The notes beneath the pieces were generated by a model. The model was not told the DNA's origin. It made no database searches and saw nothing but the letters and a program-made list of their open reading frames with translations. Positions 9,988 through 19,258 of a stretch of DNA of 64,000 bases are shown here, piece after piece. The position numbers and the translations under genes were made by a program. The DNA comes from Fusobacterium perfoetens ATCC 29250 (GTDB lineage: Bacteria > Fusobacteriota > Fusobacteriia > Fusobacteriales > Fusobacteriaceae), in contig NZ_KK211416.1 of the NCBI RefSeq assembly GCF_000622245.1, forward strand, positions 230,296 to 294,295. Direction: 5' to 3'. Each line of letters starts with the position of its first letter. The stretch's first letter is position 1.

Positions 9988-10572
9988 ATGTTAAAAGTAG
10001 AAGATATTTTAAGAGAAGATTTTGATTGGGAAAACATAGAAATTGATGAAGATGAATTTGATGAGTTAGAAAATGAATTGATTATAGACTATTTAAAGAA
10101 AAACTCTCCAGAGACAAGACAACTTTTAGCAATAGATTGGAACTTTGATAATTCTAAAGAAGTTATTAAATGGATAGCAGAACAACCTGATACTGACAAA
10201 GGAACAGCACTATTTTTATATTGGTATATGAACCCTCAAGATTTTAAACAATATGAAAATAGAGAGGATTGTAAAAAGAAAGATTCTTGGCTTTTGGAAG
10301 ATTATGATATTATTGAAACTCTTGAGAAAAATTATATTTCAGGATTTTATAAAAATCAAAAATATGCTTTTGACCCTAAGAGTGATCCATATAATTCTGG
10401 ATATGATTGGACAGAAGAAGTTGATGAAGATGAGATGAAAGCTAAGATACCTGAAGAGATGTATATAGCTTTAGAGGGAGAAGTTTTAGAAAGTCCAGGT
10501 TGGGGAGAGGGAATACCTGATGATATTATACCTATTTTGGATAAACTTTATGAAGCTTTAGATGAAGAATAG
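9988..10572 (+). CDS. DUF4274 domain protein
   Basis: 194 residues. Residues about 38-78 (PETRQLLAIDWNFDN, KEVIKWIAEQPDTDKGTALF and LYWYMNP) match DUF4274, a small domain found among predicted immunity proteins. The rest is strongly acidic. It is preceded by AGGAGGAATGTCAT and followed 8 bases later by a DUF4299 gene. No catalytic residues can be proposed. Confidence 0.7.
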   Translation: MLKVEDILREDFDWENIEIDEDEFDELENELIIDYLKKNSPETRQLLAIDWNFDNSKEVIKWIAEQPDTDKGTALFLYWYMNPQDFKQYENREDCKKKDSWLLEDYDIIETLEKNYISGFYKNQKYAFDPKSDPYNSGYDWTEEVDEDEMKAKIPEEMYIALEGEVLESPGWGEGIPDDIIPILDKLYEALDEE

Positions 10573-10580
10573 GAGGTTTT

Positions 10581-11501
10581 ATGAGTATAAATTTTTTTAT
10601 AAAAAATTTAAAAAATAAGGAAAGTATAACTATAGAAAAAGTCTTAGAAATAGGAGAAACAATTTCTCAATATACTTTAGATGAAGCTGATGAAAATATA
10701 GAAAAATTTTTAAATGAAAAGTTAGAAAATTTTGAATGTATTCTTCTTGGAGAAGAGGAAAAAAGTGCTAGAGGTTTTGAACTTTCATATAATAAGGAAA
10801 ATAAATACTATGGAATAAGAGTTTTCACTCCTTGTAGTATTGGAGATTGGGAAGTAGTATTTGATTTTATTGAAAAGTTAGGAAAGTTTTTAGAAAATAA
10901 CAAGATAGTAAATGAGCATGGAGAAGACTATACTTTAGAAACTATTAGAACTTATCCATATATTGAAGATATAAAGTATGGAATACAAAGTTTAGAAGAT
11001 AATCTTAAGGAAAAAGGAAGTGAAATTTCAAAACTTTATGGAATATATAGACCAATATCATTTAATAATGAATTACTAAATGATATTAAGAATTCTAAAA
11101 ATTCAGTAGAAACTTTTAGTAAAATTATAACAGAAATTCAATATATAGATGCTTTTTCTGCTAATCAAAGATTTTATAAAAATAATAATGAAGAGATATT
11201 TGGAGCTTATACTTTAACTGAAAGCGTAAGAACGATATTACCATTTAAGCCAAGTGTTGAATATGAAAATCTCCATATAGTAAAAAATGAGGATGTAAAA
11301 TTTTGGAGATTAATTTTTGTAATTATAAATGGAAATCCTGATGATGAAAATTCTTATGAAATGCTTGGGGATATAGATTATACTAAATTTATTCAAAATT
11401 TATCTAAGGATAAATACTCCTTTATAGATGGGGAATATATTTTAGTAGAGCCATTAGAAAAAAACGAGATAGAGAAACTTTATAAATTATTAGGAGAATA
11501 A
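10581..11501 (+). CDS. DUF4299 family protein
   Basis: 306 residues. The stretch ARGFELSYNKE, then YGIRVFTPCSIGDWEVVFDF at about 92-111 and EHGEDYTLETIRTYPYIEDI fits DUF4299. Soluble, acidic, function unknown. The stop is separated from the next ATG by one base, so the two genes are probably translated together. Confidence 0.62.
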   Translation: MSINFFIKNLKNKESITIEKVLEIGETISQYTLDEADENIEKFLNEKLENFECILLGEEEKSARGFELSYNKENKYYGIRVFTPCSIGDWEVVFDFIEKLGKFLENNKIVNEHGEDYTLETIRTYPYIEDIKYGIQSLEDNLKEKGSEISKLYGIYRPISFNNELLNDIKNSKNSVETFSKIITEIQYIDAFSANQRFYKNNNEEIFGAYTLTESVRTILPFKPSVEYENLHIVKNEDVKFWRLIFVIINGNPDDENSYEMLGDIDYTKFIQNLSKDKYSFIDGEYILVEPLEKNEIEKLYKLLGE

Positions 11502-11502
11502 A

Positions 11503-12096
11503 ATGGTAAATATTGATGGAAATCTTGAATATATAAAAAAAGTGAAAGCTAATGAAATAGACTGGACAAAACTTTTTGGAGCTTATAACTGTGGTAAAAA
11601 GATAGGAGAAGATATAAAAAATAAGAATCTTCTTAATTTAGAAGTTTTGAAGGATATAGAAAGTAATATAGAACATCAATCAACTTTTTGGACCTTAACT
11701 CCTTTTGTAATGATTTTTTTAACTCGTCAATTAGAAAAAGGATATGGAGATAAAAAGGAAGAATATTACTATATATTAAAAATCTATAAATTAATAGCAG
11801 AAACTATAAAAGATATAAAAAAAGAGTTTTTTATTGAAGAATCCATTGATGATTTAGAAGTTTATCCAGATATGAAAAATATTCTTAATATAGATTTAAA
11901 ATTGGAAGATTTTGATGATGAAGAAGAATATATAGAAGCCCATTTTGAAGAGGAAGACTTAGAAAGAGAATACAATAGTGCTTTTTATTATACTAATTTT
12001 GTAGTAGAAAATAGTAAAGATATTATAGAAAAACTTTTATTAAATGATGATGAAAATATTAGAACTTTTGCAAAAGAAATCTTAGAAAATTTATAG
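11503..12096 (+). CDS. Hypothetical helical protein
   Basis: 197 residues, not recognised. The sequence is helical with the motif EHQSTFWTLTPFVMIFLTRQ near residue 57, which is partly hydrophobic but looks like a buried helix rather than a membrane segment. The C-terminal third is very acidic and ends NDDENIRTFAKEILENL, like the last helices of HEAT-type repeats. Its position in the array suggests an immunity-type role; that is inference from context only. Confidence 0.6.
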   Translation: MVNIDGNLEYIKKVKANEIDWTKLFGAYNCGKKIGEDIKNKNLLNLEVLKDIESNIEHQSTFWTLTPFVMIFLTRQLEKGYGDKKEEYYYILKIYKLIAETIKDIKKEFFIEESIDDLEVYPDMKNILNIDLKLEDFDDEEEYIEAHFEEEDLEREYNSAFYYTNFVVENSKDIIEKLLLNDDENIRTFAKEILENL

Positions 12097-12109
12097 GAGG
12101 TATTTAATT

Positions 12110-12442
12110 ATGGCAAAAAAATTAAATTCTGATTTTGTATATTTAAAAGATATGTATAATGATGATTACTACCCAAGATTTTTAGTAGATAAAGTAAAAG
12201 ATTGTATAGTAGAAGTAGTTGAATTTTTAGAAAAAGAAGAGTATGAAGATTTAGAAGAAGTTCAAGAGAAACTTGATGAAATGACAGAAAAAATTAATGA
12301 TTTACAAGAAGAGTTTGATGAAAACGATAGTGAGATAGAAACAGTAGCAAGAGATAGTATAGGAGTAACAGTAGGGAAAATACTTGAATATTTTGACATA
12401 AACATAGATATAGAAGAGGCTATAAGAGAAAGAGATTGGTAA
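12110..12442 (+). CDS. DUF5713 family protein
   Basis: 110 residues, all helical and acidic. The pattern VYLKDMYNDDYYPRFLVDKV, then EKINDLQEEFDENDSEIETV and ARDSIG matches DUF5713. Function unknown. The gene is followed by a hairpin leader (12460-12530), the only sizeable intergenic element in this part of the array. Confidence 0.72.
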   Translation: MAKKLNSDFVYLKDMYNDDYYPRFLVDKVKDCIVEVVEFLEKEEYEDLEEVQEKLDEMTEKINDLQEEFDENDSEIETVARDSIGVTVGKILEYFDINIDIEEAIRERDW

Positions 12443-12459
12443 AATAAATATAACTAGAA

Positions 12460-12530
12460 GAGAGGTGATGCTTATGACATTGATTGTTCTTTAATTTAGA
12501 GTAAGGAACAATTTTGTCATGAGCATTTTT
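12460..12530 (+). promoter_or_regulatory. Hairpin leader: SD-like site, mini-ORF and terminator-like stem
   Basis: AGAGGTGAT, which matches the anti-SD complement, is followed by an 8-codon reading frame (12468-12494, MLMTLIVL). The 5' arm at 12468-12478 pairs with 12516-12526, an inner helix forms between ATTGTTC and 12506-12512, and a short T run follows at 12526-12530. It sits between two array genes. The arrangement is shared with 39165-39230. It could be an attenuator or an internal terminator; translation of the mini-ORF is not shown. Confidence 0.5.
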
Positions 12531-12545
12531 ATTATAGGAGGAATT

Positions 12546-13244
12546 ATGAAAAATATAAAATTTTTTCCTAATTACAAAGATGTTTTTATAGATGAAAAAT
12601 TAAAATATTATTTTAAACCTATTTGTACAATAGGGGATTATCATTTTTTAACAGTTGATGGAATCTTTTGCATAAAGTCCTATAAATTTTCTGAAAATTA
12701 TTATTTTGGGTTTAAATTAAAAGATGGTAAGTATGAGTTTTTAGGAAATATAGATTGTTTTGGAAAAAATGATGTGGAAAGACTTTATGAAATTTTAGAA
12801 AGAGATTTTGAAGAAAATAAAAAATATTATCTTGATAAAAAAATAAAAATAGTAAATTATGTAGAAAATATTTTAAATAAAATAGAGGGAATAATTTTTA
12901 AAGAGGAACAAGATTTAGAATATTATATTGAAAGTTTTTATTGTTATAATATGGCAAAATATTATTATGAGTTAAAAGAAAAAGTTGTATCTGTTAAAGC
13001 TCTTACAGAAAATTATGGAATAACTCCTGAAGATGAATTGCTTATAGATAAAGAAGAGTTAAAAAATTGTTTGGGAGATTTCTTTGTTAATATTGAAGAT
13101 GAATTGGAATTGACACCAGCACCTACTGAGGATATGTGTGTAATGGGAATGGAGATTATACCATTTACAATGTGGGGAGAAATAGTTGGACTTTTATATG
13201 ATGAAAAAGAAGATATTATATATTTAAGAGAACAACATTCATAA
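12546..13244 (+). CDS. Hypothetical protein
   Basis: 232 residues, no family recognised. The start is placed at ATG 12546 because TAGGAGG ends 5 bases upstream; an in-frame ATG at 12519 lies inside the preceding hairpin stem. The N-terminal half is beta-rich (GDYHFLTVDGIFCIKSYKF, FGFKLKDGKYEFLG); the end (MEIIPFTMWGEIVGLLYDEK) looks like a substrate-free globular fold. No membrane segment. It is the first gene after the hairpin leader, so that leader may control it and the genes behind it. Confidence 0.65.
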   Translation: MKNIKFFPNYKDVFIDEKLKYYFKPICTIGDYHFLTVDGIFCIKSYKFSENYYFGFKLKDGKYEFLGNIDCFGKNDVERLYEILERDFEENKKYYLDKKIKIVNYVENILNKIEGIIFKEEQDLEYYIESFYCYNMAKYYYELKEKVVSVKALTENYGITPEDELLIDKEELKNCLGDFFVNIEDELELTPAPTEDMCVMGMEIIPFTMWGEIVGLLYDEKEDIIYLREQHS

Positions 13245-13254
13245 GGAGGATTCT

Positions 13255-14409
13255 ATGAGTTATGATTTAATGGCATTTGAGATTTCAAAAGCACCTAGAA
13301 AAAGAGAGGAATTTTTGAAGTGGTATGATGAGCAGACAGAGTGGGGAGAAGAGCATGATTATGATGATATAAATGTTTCATCAGAAAAACTTCAAGATTT
13401 TTACAAAGAGATGATAAAAACTTTTCCTCCTATGGATGGGGAAGATAGTCCAAATGATGAGGAAATAGAAAATAATCCAGAATTAGAAGATTATTTAACA
13501 GATTATTGTATAGGTTATGATGTGATATACCTTGCATTTCCATGGAGTAAAGATAAAGAAGCATATAATTTGGTAAAAAAACTTTGTGAAAAATATCAAG
13601 TGGGATTTTTTGATGTAAGTGGAGATGGAGAGATTTTTTATTGGGATAAAGGAGAAGAAAATATGAAAGAAGTTGTAAATAATAATTGGCAAGATATGTA
13701 TGAGAGAAATAAAGAAAAATTAAGATGTAAAATTGATTTAGAAAGTTATTTTAATGAAAAGAAAATTGGAGAAATGGAAGTTGATATTTTAGATATTGGA
13801 GAGGTAAACTTACCTACTGGAGAAATTTTAGCTTGTGACCCATTGGTAGATTTAATGGACGCAAGAACATTTATTCAAAAAGTTCCTGTTGGAAAATATC
13901 CTATAAAAATATCAGTAGTTCTAAGTAAAGATTATGGAGATAGATATGCTTGTGTAAAAGTGGAATTCAATAAAAATAAACCAATAGTTTATGAATTAGC
14001 TATGACAGGAGTTGAAGAAAATTTAGATGAGGCTAAAGAAGATGAGTTTTATGGTTTTGGTGTAGATGCTGGAATGGGTTGTATTGTAGATAAAAAAACT
14101 CAAGAGGAATATATAAAATATTGGGAAAAACTTGAAGAAGAGGAAGAAGCAGATAATCCATTTGATGATATATTTGATGATTTATTGATAGAAAATGCTA
14201 AGAAATATCCTAAATATCAAAGAGAATATGGAGATTGGGTAAATTGGACAATTCCTGATACAGAGTTAAATATTCCAATTTTTACATCAGGTTGGGGAGA
14301 TGGATATTATCCTTGTTATTTTGGATATGATGAAAATGGAGAAATTTGTGGATTTTATATCCATTTTATAGATATTGAAAAAGAATATTCTGATGAAGAG
14401 GAAGAGTAA
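13255..14409 (+). CDS. DUF4241 domain protein with N-terminal immunity-type domain
   Basis: 384 residues, two parts. Residues 1-130 start MSYDLMAFEISKAPRKREEF and end GFFDVSGDGEIFYW, an arrangement seen at the N-terminus of several immunity-type proteins. Residues about 180-384 fit DUF4241: GEVNLPTGEILACDPLV, VPVGKYPIKISV, YGFGVDAGMGCIVDKKTQEE and FTSGWGDGYYPCYFGYDENG. Soluble, acidic, function unknown. AAGGAGGA precedes the start. Confidence 0.75.
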   Translation: MSYDLMAFEISKAPRKREEFLKWYDEQTEWGEEHDYDDINVSSEKLQDFYKEMIKTFPPMDGEDSPNDEEIENNPELEDYLTDYCIGYDVIYLAFPWSKDKEAYNLVKKLCEKYQVGFFDVSGDGEIFYWDKGEENMKEVVNNNWQDMYERNKEKLRCKIDLESYFNEKKIGEMEVDILDIGEVNLPTGEILACDPLVDLMDARTFIQKVPVGKYPIKISVVLSKDYGDRYACVKVEFNKNKPIVYELAMTGVEENLDEAKEDEFYGFGVDAGMGCIVDKKTQEEYIKYWEKLEEEEEADNPFDDIFDDLLIENAKKYPKYQREYGDWVNWTIPDTELNIPIFTSGWGDGYYPCYFGYDENGEICGFYIHFIDIEKEYSDEEEE

Positions 14410-14410
14410 A

Positions 14411-14839
14411 ATGAAATATAAAATAATTCAAGATGATGTGTTTAATCATAAAGATTGTTATTATGCTCATTGCATAAGTAGGGATTATGCACTTGGAGCT
14501 GGAATAGCTGTTGAATTTAATAGAAGATATAATATGAAAAAAATTCTAATAGAACTTTCTAAAGAAAAACCAGAAACTTTAAAAGAAAAATGTATTGAAG
14601 TAGACAATGTATTTAATTTAATAACTAAAGATAGATATTGGCAAATACCTAGTTATAAATCTTTAGAAGAATCATTAATAGAAATGAAAGAGAAAATATT
14701 AAAAAATAAAGATATAAAAAAATTGGTTATGCCTAAAATAGGTTGTGGACTTGATAGATTATCATGGGATAAAGTTGAACCTATGATAAAAGATGTATTT
14801 AAAGATTTAGATATTGAAATAGTGGTGTGTTATTTATAA
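14411..14839 (+). CDS. TARG1-like macrodomain protein
   Basis: 142 residues, a single macrodomain. YAHCISRDYALGAGIAVEF near residue 17 and MPKIGCGLDRLSWDKVEPMI near 110 are close to the TARG1/ALC1-like class, which removes ADP-ribose from acidic residues and binds or processes ADP-ribose derivatives. Start chosen at ATG 14411, directly after the previous stop. In the array it could undo an ADP-ribosyltransferase toxin, or handle the ADP-ribose phosphate product of KptA (29213). Both roles are inference. Confidence 0.85.
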   Translation: MKYKIIQDDVFNHKDCYYAHCISRDYALGAGIAVEFNRRYNMKKILIELSKEKPETLKEKCIEVDNVFNLITKDRYWQIPSYKSLEESLIEMKEKILKNKDIKKLVMPKIGCGLDRLSWDKVEPMIKDVFKDLDIEIVVCYL

Positions 14840-14853
14840 ATCAAGGAGGAGTT

Positions 14854-15201
14854 ATGAATAAAGAATTGGAAGAAAAAATAAAACCATTCTTTTGGGTAGA
14901 ACATGACACTTCATGTTCAGTTTGTTTATCAGTAGGAGAATATTTGCAGGAAGTATTTGATACTCGAGAAGATGAAGGCTTTGAAGGAAATGGATATGAT
15001 TGGGCTAGTTTAGCACAGGTATTTTTAGATGAAAAATGTCCAGAGTTACAAGAAAAAGTTGATTTTGATCCAGAGGGAAGTATGTTTGTAGCATATTCAA
15101 AAGATAAAGATTCTTTAGTTGAATTTATTTGTAAATTTAAAAAGAGTTGTGAAAATAAAGAGGAGATTTTAGATTTATTTAGTAGAGCAGAATTAGATTA
15201 A
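14854..15201 (+). CDS. Immunity protein Imm51 family
   Basis: 115 residues. FFWVEHDTSCSVCLSVGEYL then QEVFDTREDEGFEGNGYDWA and a terminal LDLFSRAELD are the Imm51 family pattern. Start set at ATG 14854, with AAGGAGGA upstream; an earlier GTG at 14827 overlaps the macrodomain gene and lacks a site. Imm51 proteins are predicted to neutralise toxins of polymorphic secretion systems; none is encoded nearby. Confidence 0.83.
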   Translation: MNKELEEKIKPFFWVEHDTSCSVCLSVGEYLQEVFDTREDEGFEGNGYDWASLAQVFLDEKCPELQEKVDFDPEGSMFVAYSKDKDSLVEFICKFKKSCENKEEILDLFSRAELD

Positions 15202-15215
15202 CTGGAGGGATTCAT

Positions 15216-15764
15216 ATGTCAAAGAAAGTATGTGAAAGAAAAGCTGGTTATTTGGGATTTTGGGTAGGAAACTTTAAAAATGTAGAAGATTTCTATAAAT
15301 ATATTCAATCATTTTACTGTATCTTTGAGGGAGAAGAGGACGAATATAATCCTGAATATAATTTTTTAGAAAAAGATTTTAATAAAGAGTTAGAAAAAAT
15401 CTTTTCTGTAGAAAAAGAGTGGAAAGAAGAATTTGAAGAGATGTTTGAAGAATATTTTAATAGATTTGAATATGATTTTGGAGTAACTTTTGATGAGGAT
15501 TTTCAAGTATGTGGAAGTAGTGAAGAGCCAACAGATGAGTTAGAAATTTTATTTAAAGATTGGGAGGAGTTAATTGAGCCTGTAAAAAAATTCTTAGGAA
15601 AAGATAAATTTGATAAAAAATATAATTGTTTCTTTGGAATACCCTCTTGCAAATATAGTGGAGTTATTCCAAAAATTTCTAATGAATGGGGAGAACTTGA
15701 ATTTTTAGGAAATGTAGAAGAAAATACTTTTTCAAATGATATGGCAGAAGAGTATAATTGTTAA
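15216..15764 (+). CDS. Immunity protein Imm22 family
   Basis: 182 residues. GYLGFWVGNFKNVEDFYKYI at residues 11-30 and the acidic NFLEKDFN ... FEYDFGVTFDEDF region match Imm22. Soluble and very acidic, consistent with a nuclease-binding immunity protein, although the target is unknown. It lies 14 bases after the Imm51 gene and 15 before a DUF4253 gene. Confidence 0.75.
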   Translation: MSKKVCERKAGYLGFWVGNFKNVEDFYKYIQSFYCIFEGEEDEYNPEYNFLEKDFNKELEKIFSVEKEWKEEFEEMFEEYFNRFEYDFGVTFDEDFQVCGSSEEPTDELEILFKDWEELIEPVKKFLGKDKFDKKYNCFFGIPSCKYSGVIPKISNEWGELEFLGNVEENTFSNDMAEEYNC

Positions 15765-15779
15765 AAGGAAAGTGATATT

Positions 15780-16544
15780 ATGGTAGAAATGAGTGAATTA
15801 GCAAAGGAATTTGTAGAGTTTTTTGACTGTGAGTGTGAATATTTTCCTAATAACACTTATGAAGAGATAATGGAAAAGTTTGAAAAGTATGTAGAAGAGG
15901 GAAAAAAGAAAGAATATTTCCCTGTAATTGTAACAGTAGATGAAACTCTTTTAGAAAGTTTTTCTTTTAATATATCAGATGATGAAGAATTTAATATAGA
16001 AGATGTAAGAAAATATAGAGAAAAATATATCTCCTCTATTTATTCAGAGGGTGGAGAAAATATATTGAGAGATTTAATAGCTAGAAGAAAAGATGAAGCT
16101 GAAGATGATGAAGTGGATTGGGAAGATGAGATATTAGGAGAGTTTGAAGATAGTGGAGAGGATAGACTTAACTCTCCAATAGGATTTTTAAATTATAGAA
16201 CAAATAAACCTGAAGAACTATTTATAGTAAAAGTTCCTGTAAAAAATCCTTGGGAAATTTTTGCTTGGTTTCCTATGGGAAATTGGAATGAGTGTCCTAG
16301 TATATCAGAACATATGGCAATCTCAAGATATTGGTTTGAAAAATATGGAGCTGTACCAATTAGCATAACTCATGATGTATTAGAATATAGAGTGGAGAAA
16401 GTTATAAAAACAGAAAAAGAAGCTATGGAAGTGGCAGTAGAGATGTATGGATATTGTCCAGATGTAGACCAAAGTTATGATACTCTTGGAAAACTGGCAG
16501 GAAGTCTAGTTAATTCTAGTGTTTGGTATTTCTGGTGGGATTAG
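15780..16544 (+). CDS. DUF4253 domain protein
   Basis: 254 residues. The last 110 residues are a good DUF4253 match: FAWFPMGNWNECPSISEHMA, YWFEKYGAVPISITHDVLEY, MYGYCPDVDQSYDTLGKLA and a final SSVWYFWWD. The N-terminal half is acidic and unrecognised. Predicted immunity-type protein. Stop and next start are separated by 10 bases. Confidence 0.8.
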   Translation: MVEMSELAKEFVEFFDCECEYFPNNTYEEIMEKFEKYVEEGKKKEYFPVIVTVDETLLESFSFNISDDEEFNIEDVRKYREKYISSIYSEGGENILRDLIARRKDEAEDDEVDWEDEILGEFEDSGEDRLNSPIGFLNYRTNKPEELFIVKVPVKNPWEIFAWFPMGNWNECPSISEHMAISRYWFEKYGAVPISITHDVLEYRVEKVIKTEKEAMEVAVEMYGYCPDVDQSYDTLGKLAGSLVNSSVWYFWWD

Positions 16545-16554
16545 AGGTGGTAAT

Positions 16555-17409
16555 ATGATAGATAAAAAAGAATTAGAACCTTTAAAAAGAAATGCAATAG
16601 TAATAAATTATAACGAAGAAAATAGTGAAAAAATTCCTAAAGGAAGTTCAAAAATTGGAGGAAAACCTGATTTACCAAAGGATTTTCAATGGTATTACTA
16701 CAATGGAGAAGATTATAAAAAAAGAGTTGCAAATAGACCACTTTCATTTTTAATGCAAATTAATTGTGAAGAGGTACATAAATATGATAAAGAAAGTCTT
16801 TTACCAGAAAAGGGAATACTATATTTTTTCTATGAGTTACTAACTATGACTTGGGGATTTTCTCCTAATGATAGGGGAAGTGCAAGAGTTTTTTATTATG
16901 ATGGAAATGTGGAAGATTTAGTATCTACTGATTTTCCAGAGGATATGGAAAAAGATTGTATAATTCCTGAAGCTAAAATAGATTTTGAAAGTATGAATGA
17001 TTATCCTATTGATTTTTTTGATTACTATGATGATGAAGATAGTGATGAAGAGGTAAGTAGAAAAGAAAAAGAGTTTGAAAAAGATTTAGAGGAGTTGGGA
17101 TATAAAACTGATACCACAAAACTTTTAGGACACCCAGAACTTATTCAAGGGGAGTATTTTGAAGAGTGTGAGGGAGTTGCTAGAAAAAATCTTTATTATG
17201 GCTCTGCACCTATAAAATATGGAGATTTAAAAGATGAGATAATAGAAAATGCTAAGGATTGGATACTGCTTATGCAAATGAGTGAGATTGAGTTTGAAGA
17301 TTATGGACTATATTTTGGAGATAGTGGAAAGATATATTTTAATATTAGAAAAGAGGATTTAAAAAATAGAAATTTTGATAATGTATGGTTAATTCTTCAA
17401 TGTTACTAA
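16555..17409 (+). CDS. DUF1963 (YwqG-like) protein
   Basis: 284 residues. The start is ATG 16555 after AGAGGTGG; an upstream in-frame ATG at 16519 overlaps the previous gene. Features: SSKIGGKPDLPKDFQWYYYN, LSFLMQINCEEVHKY, GILYFFYELLTMTWGF, LLGHPELIQGEYFEECEG, WILLMQMSE and YFGDSGKIYFNIRKEDL, a standard DUF1963 layout. Function unknown. Confidence 0.83.
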   Translation: MIDKKELEPLKRNAIVINYNEENSEKIPKGSSKIGGKPDLPKDFQWYYYNGEDYKKRVANRPLSFLMQINCEEVHKYDKESLLPEKGILYFFYELLTMTWGFSPNDRGSARVFYYDGNVEDLVSTDFPEDMEKDCIIPEAKIDFESMNDYPIDFFDYYDDEDSDEEVSRKEKEFEKDLEELGYKTDTTKLLGHPELIQGEYFEECEGVARKNLYYGSAPIKYGDLKDEIIENAKDWILLMQMSEIEFEDYGLYFGDSGKIYFNIRKEDLKNRNFDNVWLILQCY

Positions 17410-17424
17410 AAAAAGGAGGTTTTT

Positions 17425-18708
17425 ATGAAAAGAGCCTTTGAATTTGTTGATGAAAAATCTCAAAAATTTTGGTGGATAGAAACATCAGAAAATAAATTTG
17501 TAGTTAACTATGGAAAGATAGATACCATAGGAAAATATGAGATTAAAGAGTGGGATAGTGTAGAAGAGTGTGAAAAACAAGCTACAAAACTTATTAACTC
17601 TAAAATAAGAAAAGGTTATGAAGAGGTTAAAAGTTTTGATTTTGAAAACCACTACTATTTTGATGATATGGAGTACGATATTGATTTTCTTACTTCACAC
17701 CCTAATTTTAGAGAACATTTTACTGATGAACAGCTTTATTGTAATTGTGGAGATGAGGAAACACCTTTTGGAAGTGATACAGGAAATGATGTACTTCATA
17801 TAATAGAGGAGAAAATAAGAAAAAATAAAAATTTTAATTTTACAGATTTTCCAAAATATTTAATAGAAAAAGAGTGGGGAATAGAGTATTTTGAACCTAT
17901 ATCTATAACTGATGAGAAAGCTTTTGCAGAGGAATTAAAAATAAAAGATAAAGGATTGAGTAGAGAATCTATAATTAATGAAAGTGATGAGGTAGTTATA
18001 GCTATAGCTTTTGCACAGATAAAAATTACAGGTAAGATAGATGAAGAGTTAAAAGAAAAGGCTTTATTATCTTTAAAAAGAATGGAATTAATAGCTAAAA
18101 TATGTGGTTATGGAGAATCTGAAATTAATAAACAACTTTATAGTGATTTAGAGAGTTTTACAAATAAAGAAAATATAAAAGTTCCTACATATCTAAGAAA
18201 TAATATTAAAGATTATGAAGAAAAAACTTTTAGTACTATGACAGTTGTTTCATCATCTGGAAATGATTTATTAGAATTATGGTATTGTGGAGAATTATTT
18301 GAAGTAAAAGGAGAAAAAGTAAAATATATAGGAAATATAGATAATATTCCAATTAAAATAGTAGCAATAGATAGGGATACTAAAGAGGAGATAACAATTT
18401 TTGATGAAGGTTATCATGGATATAATAGTATGTTTTGTGATGAATATAGTGAAGAACAGTTAGAAAATCGTTCTCTGAAAAAATATGATATTCCTCCTTC
18501 AAAACTAATATTAGAACTTGGATATAGCATTGATTATGAAGATGAAAAAGAAGAATTTATAAATGAAGATAATAAAACAGTAACTCTTATTAATGGGGAT
18601 ATAATCTCTTGGGAAGATGTGAAAGTAAATGGATATGATTTTTTAAGACTTTCATATATTAATGATAATGGAGAGAAAATTTCTATTGCTGAATATGAAT
18701 TAGCTTAA
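17425..18708 (+). CDS. WGR domain protein, YfeS-like
   Basis: 427 residues. Residues 1-70 are a WGR domain (FWWIETSENKFVVNYGKIDT, GKYEIKEW). Residues about 90-160 (SHPNFREHFTDEQLYCNCGD then ETPFGSDTGNDVLHII) resemble the YfeS-type domain. The last 190 residues, with VVSSSGNDLLELWYCGELFE, are unrecognised. WGR domains bind nucleic acid in PARPs; the role in bacterial stand-alone proteins is unknown. AAAGGAGG precedes the ATG. Confidence 0.75.
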   Translation: MKRAFEFVDEKSQKFWWIETSENKFVVNYGKIDTIGKYEIKEWDSVEECEKQATKLINSKIRKGYEEVKSFDFENHYYFDDMEYDIDFLTSHPNFREHFTDEQLYCNCGDEETPFGSDTGNDVLHIIEEKIRKNKNFNFTDFPKYLIEKEWGIEYFEPISITDEKAFAEELKIKDKGLSRESIINESDEVVIAIAFAQIKITGKIDEELKEKALLSLKRMELIAKICGYGESEINKQLYSDLESFTNKENIKVPTYLRNNIKDYEEKTFSTMTVVSSSGNDLLELWYCGELFEVKGEKVKYIGNIDNIPIKIVAIDRDTKEEITIFDEGYHGYNSMFCDEYSEEQLENRSLKKYDIPPSKLILELGYSIDYEDEKEEFINEDNKTVTLINGDIISWEDVKVNGYDFLRLSYINDNGEKISIAEYELA

Positions 18709-18724
18709 GTTAAGGAGATTAACT

Positions 18725-19249
18725 ATGGAATATATAAAAAATTTTTTAAAAAATGAAGATAGAGAGAGTTTTGATAAATTATGGGAAAATTCTGCAAAAC
18801 TTGTTTGGATAGATTGGAGAGAATACGACGAGGATATAATTAATTATATAGAAAATGTAATTCACTCTGGAAAACTTATTGGAAAAAATGAAGATACTGA
18901 CAACAAAATGGGATTTAATATAATTATCGAATGGAAAGGAAAGGAGTATAAAATATCTTATCCTAATGAGGAAGGGTCTGATAGAGATACTACAATAAAA
19001 ACTTTAAATAAGGTAATACAGCCAGAGTATGAGATAAGACTGTTTATGGAAAGTTTAGGAAGTGATACTTTAGCTTTTGTTCCTCTTGCTAAAGAAGAAT
19101 GGGAAGAATTAGAAAAAGATTTTGGAGAGGAAAAAGTAAATTATTATTTCTCTAAAATAAATGATGATAGTAAAATGTTTGATTTGGATATGGACAAACT
19201 TTTTGAAATCTTAGATAAGAGAAAAGAGATAAAAAATTTTTTTGATTAG
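18725..19249 (+). CDS. Hypothetical protein
   Basis: 174 residues, no named family recognised. It contains KLVWIDWREYDEDIINYIEN and EYKISYPNEEGSDRDTTIKT followed by IRLFMESLGSDTLAFVPL. A conserved-looking core of this kind suggests a widespread small immunity-like family, but I cannot name it. Acidic, no signal peptide, tight spacing on both sides. Confidence 0.65.
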   Translation: MEYIKNFLKNEDRESFDKLWENSAKLVWIDWREYDEDIINYIENVIHSGKLIGKNEDTDNKMGFNIIIEWKGKEYKISYPNEEGSDRDTTIKTLNKVIQPEYEIRLFMESLGSDTLAFVPLAKEEWEELEKDFGEEKVNYYFSKINDDSKMFDLDMDKLFEILDKRKEIKNFFD

Positions 19250-19258
19250 AGGTGTAAT

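Noticed and set aside
12519-12545. Earlier in-frame start MSIFIIGGI for the gene at 12546
   Set aside because: It lies in the 3' arm of the leader hairpin, has no site upstream, and would include the real GGAGG as coding sequence.
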